Part shown: in pieces, positions 61,848 to 64,000 of the stretch
Layout of the letters: every line of letters begins with the position of its first letter
Position numbering within the stretch: the first letter of the stretch is position 1
Source: Campylobacter gracilis
Lineage (GTDB): Bacteria > Campylobacterota > Campylobacteria > Campylobacterales > Campylobacteraceae
Direction: 5' to 3'
Assembly (NCBI RefSeq): GCF_001190745.1
Contig: NZ_CP012196.1
Coordinates: forward strand, 434,001 to 498,000
DNA: 64,000 nt
Made by a program: the position numbers and the translations under genes
The notes under the pieces: generated by a model
Databases searched by the model: none
Seen by the model: only the letters and a program-made list of their open reading frames with translations
What the model was told of the DNA's origin: nothing

Positions 61848-62866
61848 TCTACAGAGATTTTAACCTCACGAAATTTATTGCAGCCGCCGGTTGAGCCGCC
61901 AAGCTTGACCCGGCGGGTCTAACCGAAAATCTTGGAAATTTAATCGAGCCCAATGCAAACCTGCTTTCGTCCACCTGCAGCAACGAAGATGCGAGCGTAT
62001 TTCGCATAAGCGACGATCTTGCACTCGTGCAGACGCTCGATTTTATCACCCCTTTAGTGGACGATCCGTTTGTCTTCGGACAGATCGCGGCGGCAAACTC
62101 CCTAAGCGACGTATTTGCGATGGGCGGCGAAGTGATAAACGCCCTAAACATCGTGGGTTTTGATGATTGTCATTTCTCAAACGAAATTCTACGCGAAATT
62201 CTGCGCGGCGGCAAAGACAAGATCAAAGAGTGCGGAGGGGCCTTGGTAGGCGGTCACACCATCTCTACTCCCGAAATTTATTACGGACTTAGCGTCACGG
62301 GACGAGTGAATCCGCGTAAATTTTGGAGCAATAATACAGCGCGCGAAGGCGACCTGCTGATCCTAACAAAACCCCTCGGCACGGGCATTATCGCTACGGC
62401 TATAAAGGCGAAATTTCTTAAATTTGAAGAATTTCGTGACGCGATAGAGAGCATGATTTTGTTAAATTTTTATGCCGTGCGCGCGCTAGCAGGCTTAAAA
62501 ATACATGCCGCGACCGACGTAACGGGCTTCGGGCTGCTTGGACACGCCCTTGAGATGATAAACGATAGCGTGAGCTTTAAAATTTATCCTAGCAAAATTC
62601 CGCTTCTAAAAAGCGCTCTCAAATGCCTTGATGAAGGACTGATCCCTGCCGGAAGCTATAAAAATTTAAAATTTATCGCGCCTGGTGTCGATTCCGAGCC
62701 AGACATAATGCTTTGCGATGCGCAAACCAGCGGCGGACTTCTGCTTGCCGTAGCGGAAAAGGACGCGGCGCGAGCGCTTGCGAATTTAAAAAACGCAGGC
62801 TACACTAGTAGCGCTATCATCGGCGAAGTGGTAGCGCGTGCCGAACATAAAATTTATTTAGTTTAA
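61844..62866 (+). CDS. selD: Selenophosphate synthetase, itself a selenoprotein (in-frame TGA at codon 17)
   Basis: 340 residues. Makes selenophosphate from selenide and ATP. The start codon overlaps the yedF stop. TGA at 61892-61894 falls at residue 17 (IAAAG-U-AAKLDP), exactly where E. coli SelD has its catalytic Cys17, and the next Lys (Lys20) is conserved. After the TGA everything is intact: LVQTLDFITPLVDDPFVFGQ, ANSLSDVFAMG, GGHTISTPEIYYGLSVTG, DVTGFGLLGHALEM, and QTSGGLLLAVAE. A stem-loop 12 bases downstream is a plausible SECIS element. Ordinary annotation would start at 62027 and lose 61 residues. Confidence 0.93.
61907..61919 (+). promoter_or_regulatory. Candidate bacterial SECIS stem-loop in selD
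   Basis: GACCC/GGGTC stem with loop GGC, starting 12 bases after the TGA. Bacterial SECIS elements place a stem with a G-containing loop about 11-17 bases after the UGA. The flanking GCCGCC (61895-61900) could alternatively pair with GGCGG. Confidence 0.55.
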
Positions 62867-62904
62867 AATCTTTCCCATTCAGCCCCCTTTAAGCATCACT
62901 CTTG

Positions 62905-62910
62905 TATAAT
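62905..62910 (+). promoter_or_regulatory. Likely rRNA operon -10 box
   Basis: TATAAT (in CTTGTATAATCAC) 451 bases before the 16S start, as expected for a long rrn leader. Confidence 0.45.
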
Positions 62911-63308
62911 CACAATTCTGTTTCGCACCGAGCCGAACCTGCTTTCTTAACTCTTAAGTCCTAGTAGTTTTAGCCTTTTAGCGAACGCGTTTTTTAAAAT
63001 TTTAACTGTTAAAAACAAATATCTTTAAGTCAATCTTTGAAATCTAAACAAGTGATCGATTGAGCCTATGGATTAGATCCATTAAAGGATTTAAGTTCAT
63101 AAAAACAATGTTACAAACATAATGTTTTTAGATTAAAAACTTCATAATCGTATCTACCTGTATAAGTATAAAGAGTTTAAATCATAGATTAAATTTAAGA
63201 CGCAGAATAAAACCTGAGCCAAACTCTGGTTTTTGATGCTATTCTTAGAAATTTATGATTTGTGAAAAACTTGTTTTTTGCAAATCTTTGTAGCTTTAGG
63301 TGGGTACA

Positions 63309-63353
63309 GGGAGCGAAAGCTCCCGCTCGCAGTAACGGCTTTGCCGTTGCGAG
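63309..63353 (+). other. Paired leader hairpins before 16S rRNA
   Basis: GGGAGC-GAAA-GCTCCC (63309-63324, a GNRA tetraloop) is followed by a longer stem CTCGC...GCGAG enclosing AACGGC-TTT-GCCGTT (63326-63353). Both lie within 10-50 bases of the mature 16S end and may guide RNase III processing or assembly. Confidence 0.55.
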
Positions 63354-63360
63354 AAGTATA

Positions 63361-64000
<640 letters not shown>

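Larger units (their letters stand above)
62867..63360. other. Promoter and leader region of the rRNA operon
   Basis: About 490 A+T-rich bases without a gene. TATAAT at 62905-62910 is a likely rRNA promoter -10 box. Two hairpins close to the 16S 5' end are listed separately. Confidence 0.55.

Overview
The window is chromosomal DNA of a Campylobacter-like epsilonproteobacterium. The partial 16S rRNA gene at the right edge reads as Campylobacter. The gene content points to a host-associated, anaerobically competent species of the gracilis/showae/concisus kind: fused trpGD, carboxynorspermidine decarboxylase, selenium-dependent formate metabolism, oxygen-independent ribonucleotide reductase and an S21 protein ending in RRYESRL. 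Species assignment is an inference.

Layout. 1-1.7 kb: the tail of a receiver-domain signalling protein, a single-domain response regulator and tRNA-Arg(CCT). 2-21.4 kb: an A+T-richer two-partner-secretion / contact-dependent-inhibition (CDI)-like island. It holds an outer-membrane transporter (TpsB), a ~2,630-residue TpsA whose tip combines an HExxH motif with a caspase-like (clan CD) cysteine-peptidase signature, and then a long array of displaced toxin tips and candidate immunity genes. The array includes a 1,464-bp copy of the TpsA stalk under a new signal peptide, a colicin-E3-like ribonuclease tip, near-identical and triplicated immunity genes, and frameshifted remnants. 21.6-24.7 kb: trpB-trpA and an anchored protein. 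25-28.6 kb: a frameshifted TonB-dependent receptor and a YedE selenium-transport protein. 28.9-30.7 kb: related small membrane proteins, some broken. 30.7-37.3 kb: trpE-trpGD-DNA methylase-trpF on the minus strand, with TrpE and especially TrpF swollen by in-frame low-complexity insertions. 37.4-45.1 kb: yaaA, a TSUP permease, crcB, hypotheticals, a glycosidase-like protein, rpsU and a LpoB-like lipoprotein. 45.2-49.6 kb: nrdD (apparently split so that the glycyl-radical segment is a separate 54-residue protein), nrdG, nrdB. 50.2-52.8 kb: pcm and a McrB-like AAA protein. 53-58 kb: an A+T-rich glycan-modification cluster with a G8 tract typical of phase variation. 58.1-62.9 kb: moaE, moaD, nspC, formate dehydrogenase gamma, yedF, and a selD that itself encodes selenocysteine. 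63.3 kb to the end: start of 16S rRNA.

How the genes fit together. YedE, YedF, SelD and the formate dehydrogenase cytochrome b form a selenium/formate theme, with MoaD/MoaE serving the molybdopterin of formate dehydrogenase. NrdD/NrdG and NrdB supply deoxynucleotides without and with oxygen. The TPS island has the structure of a toxin-switching locus: alternative C-terminal tips and their immunity genes are stored downstream of the active tpsA and share junction sequences. A recurring AAATTT-rich filler occurs in many intergenic stretches and also inside the trpE and trpF insertions.
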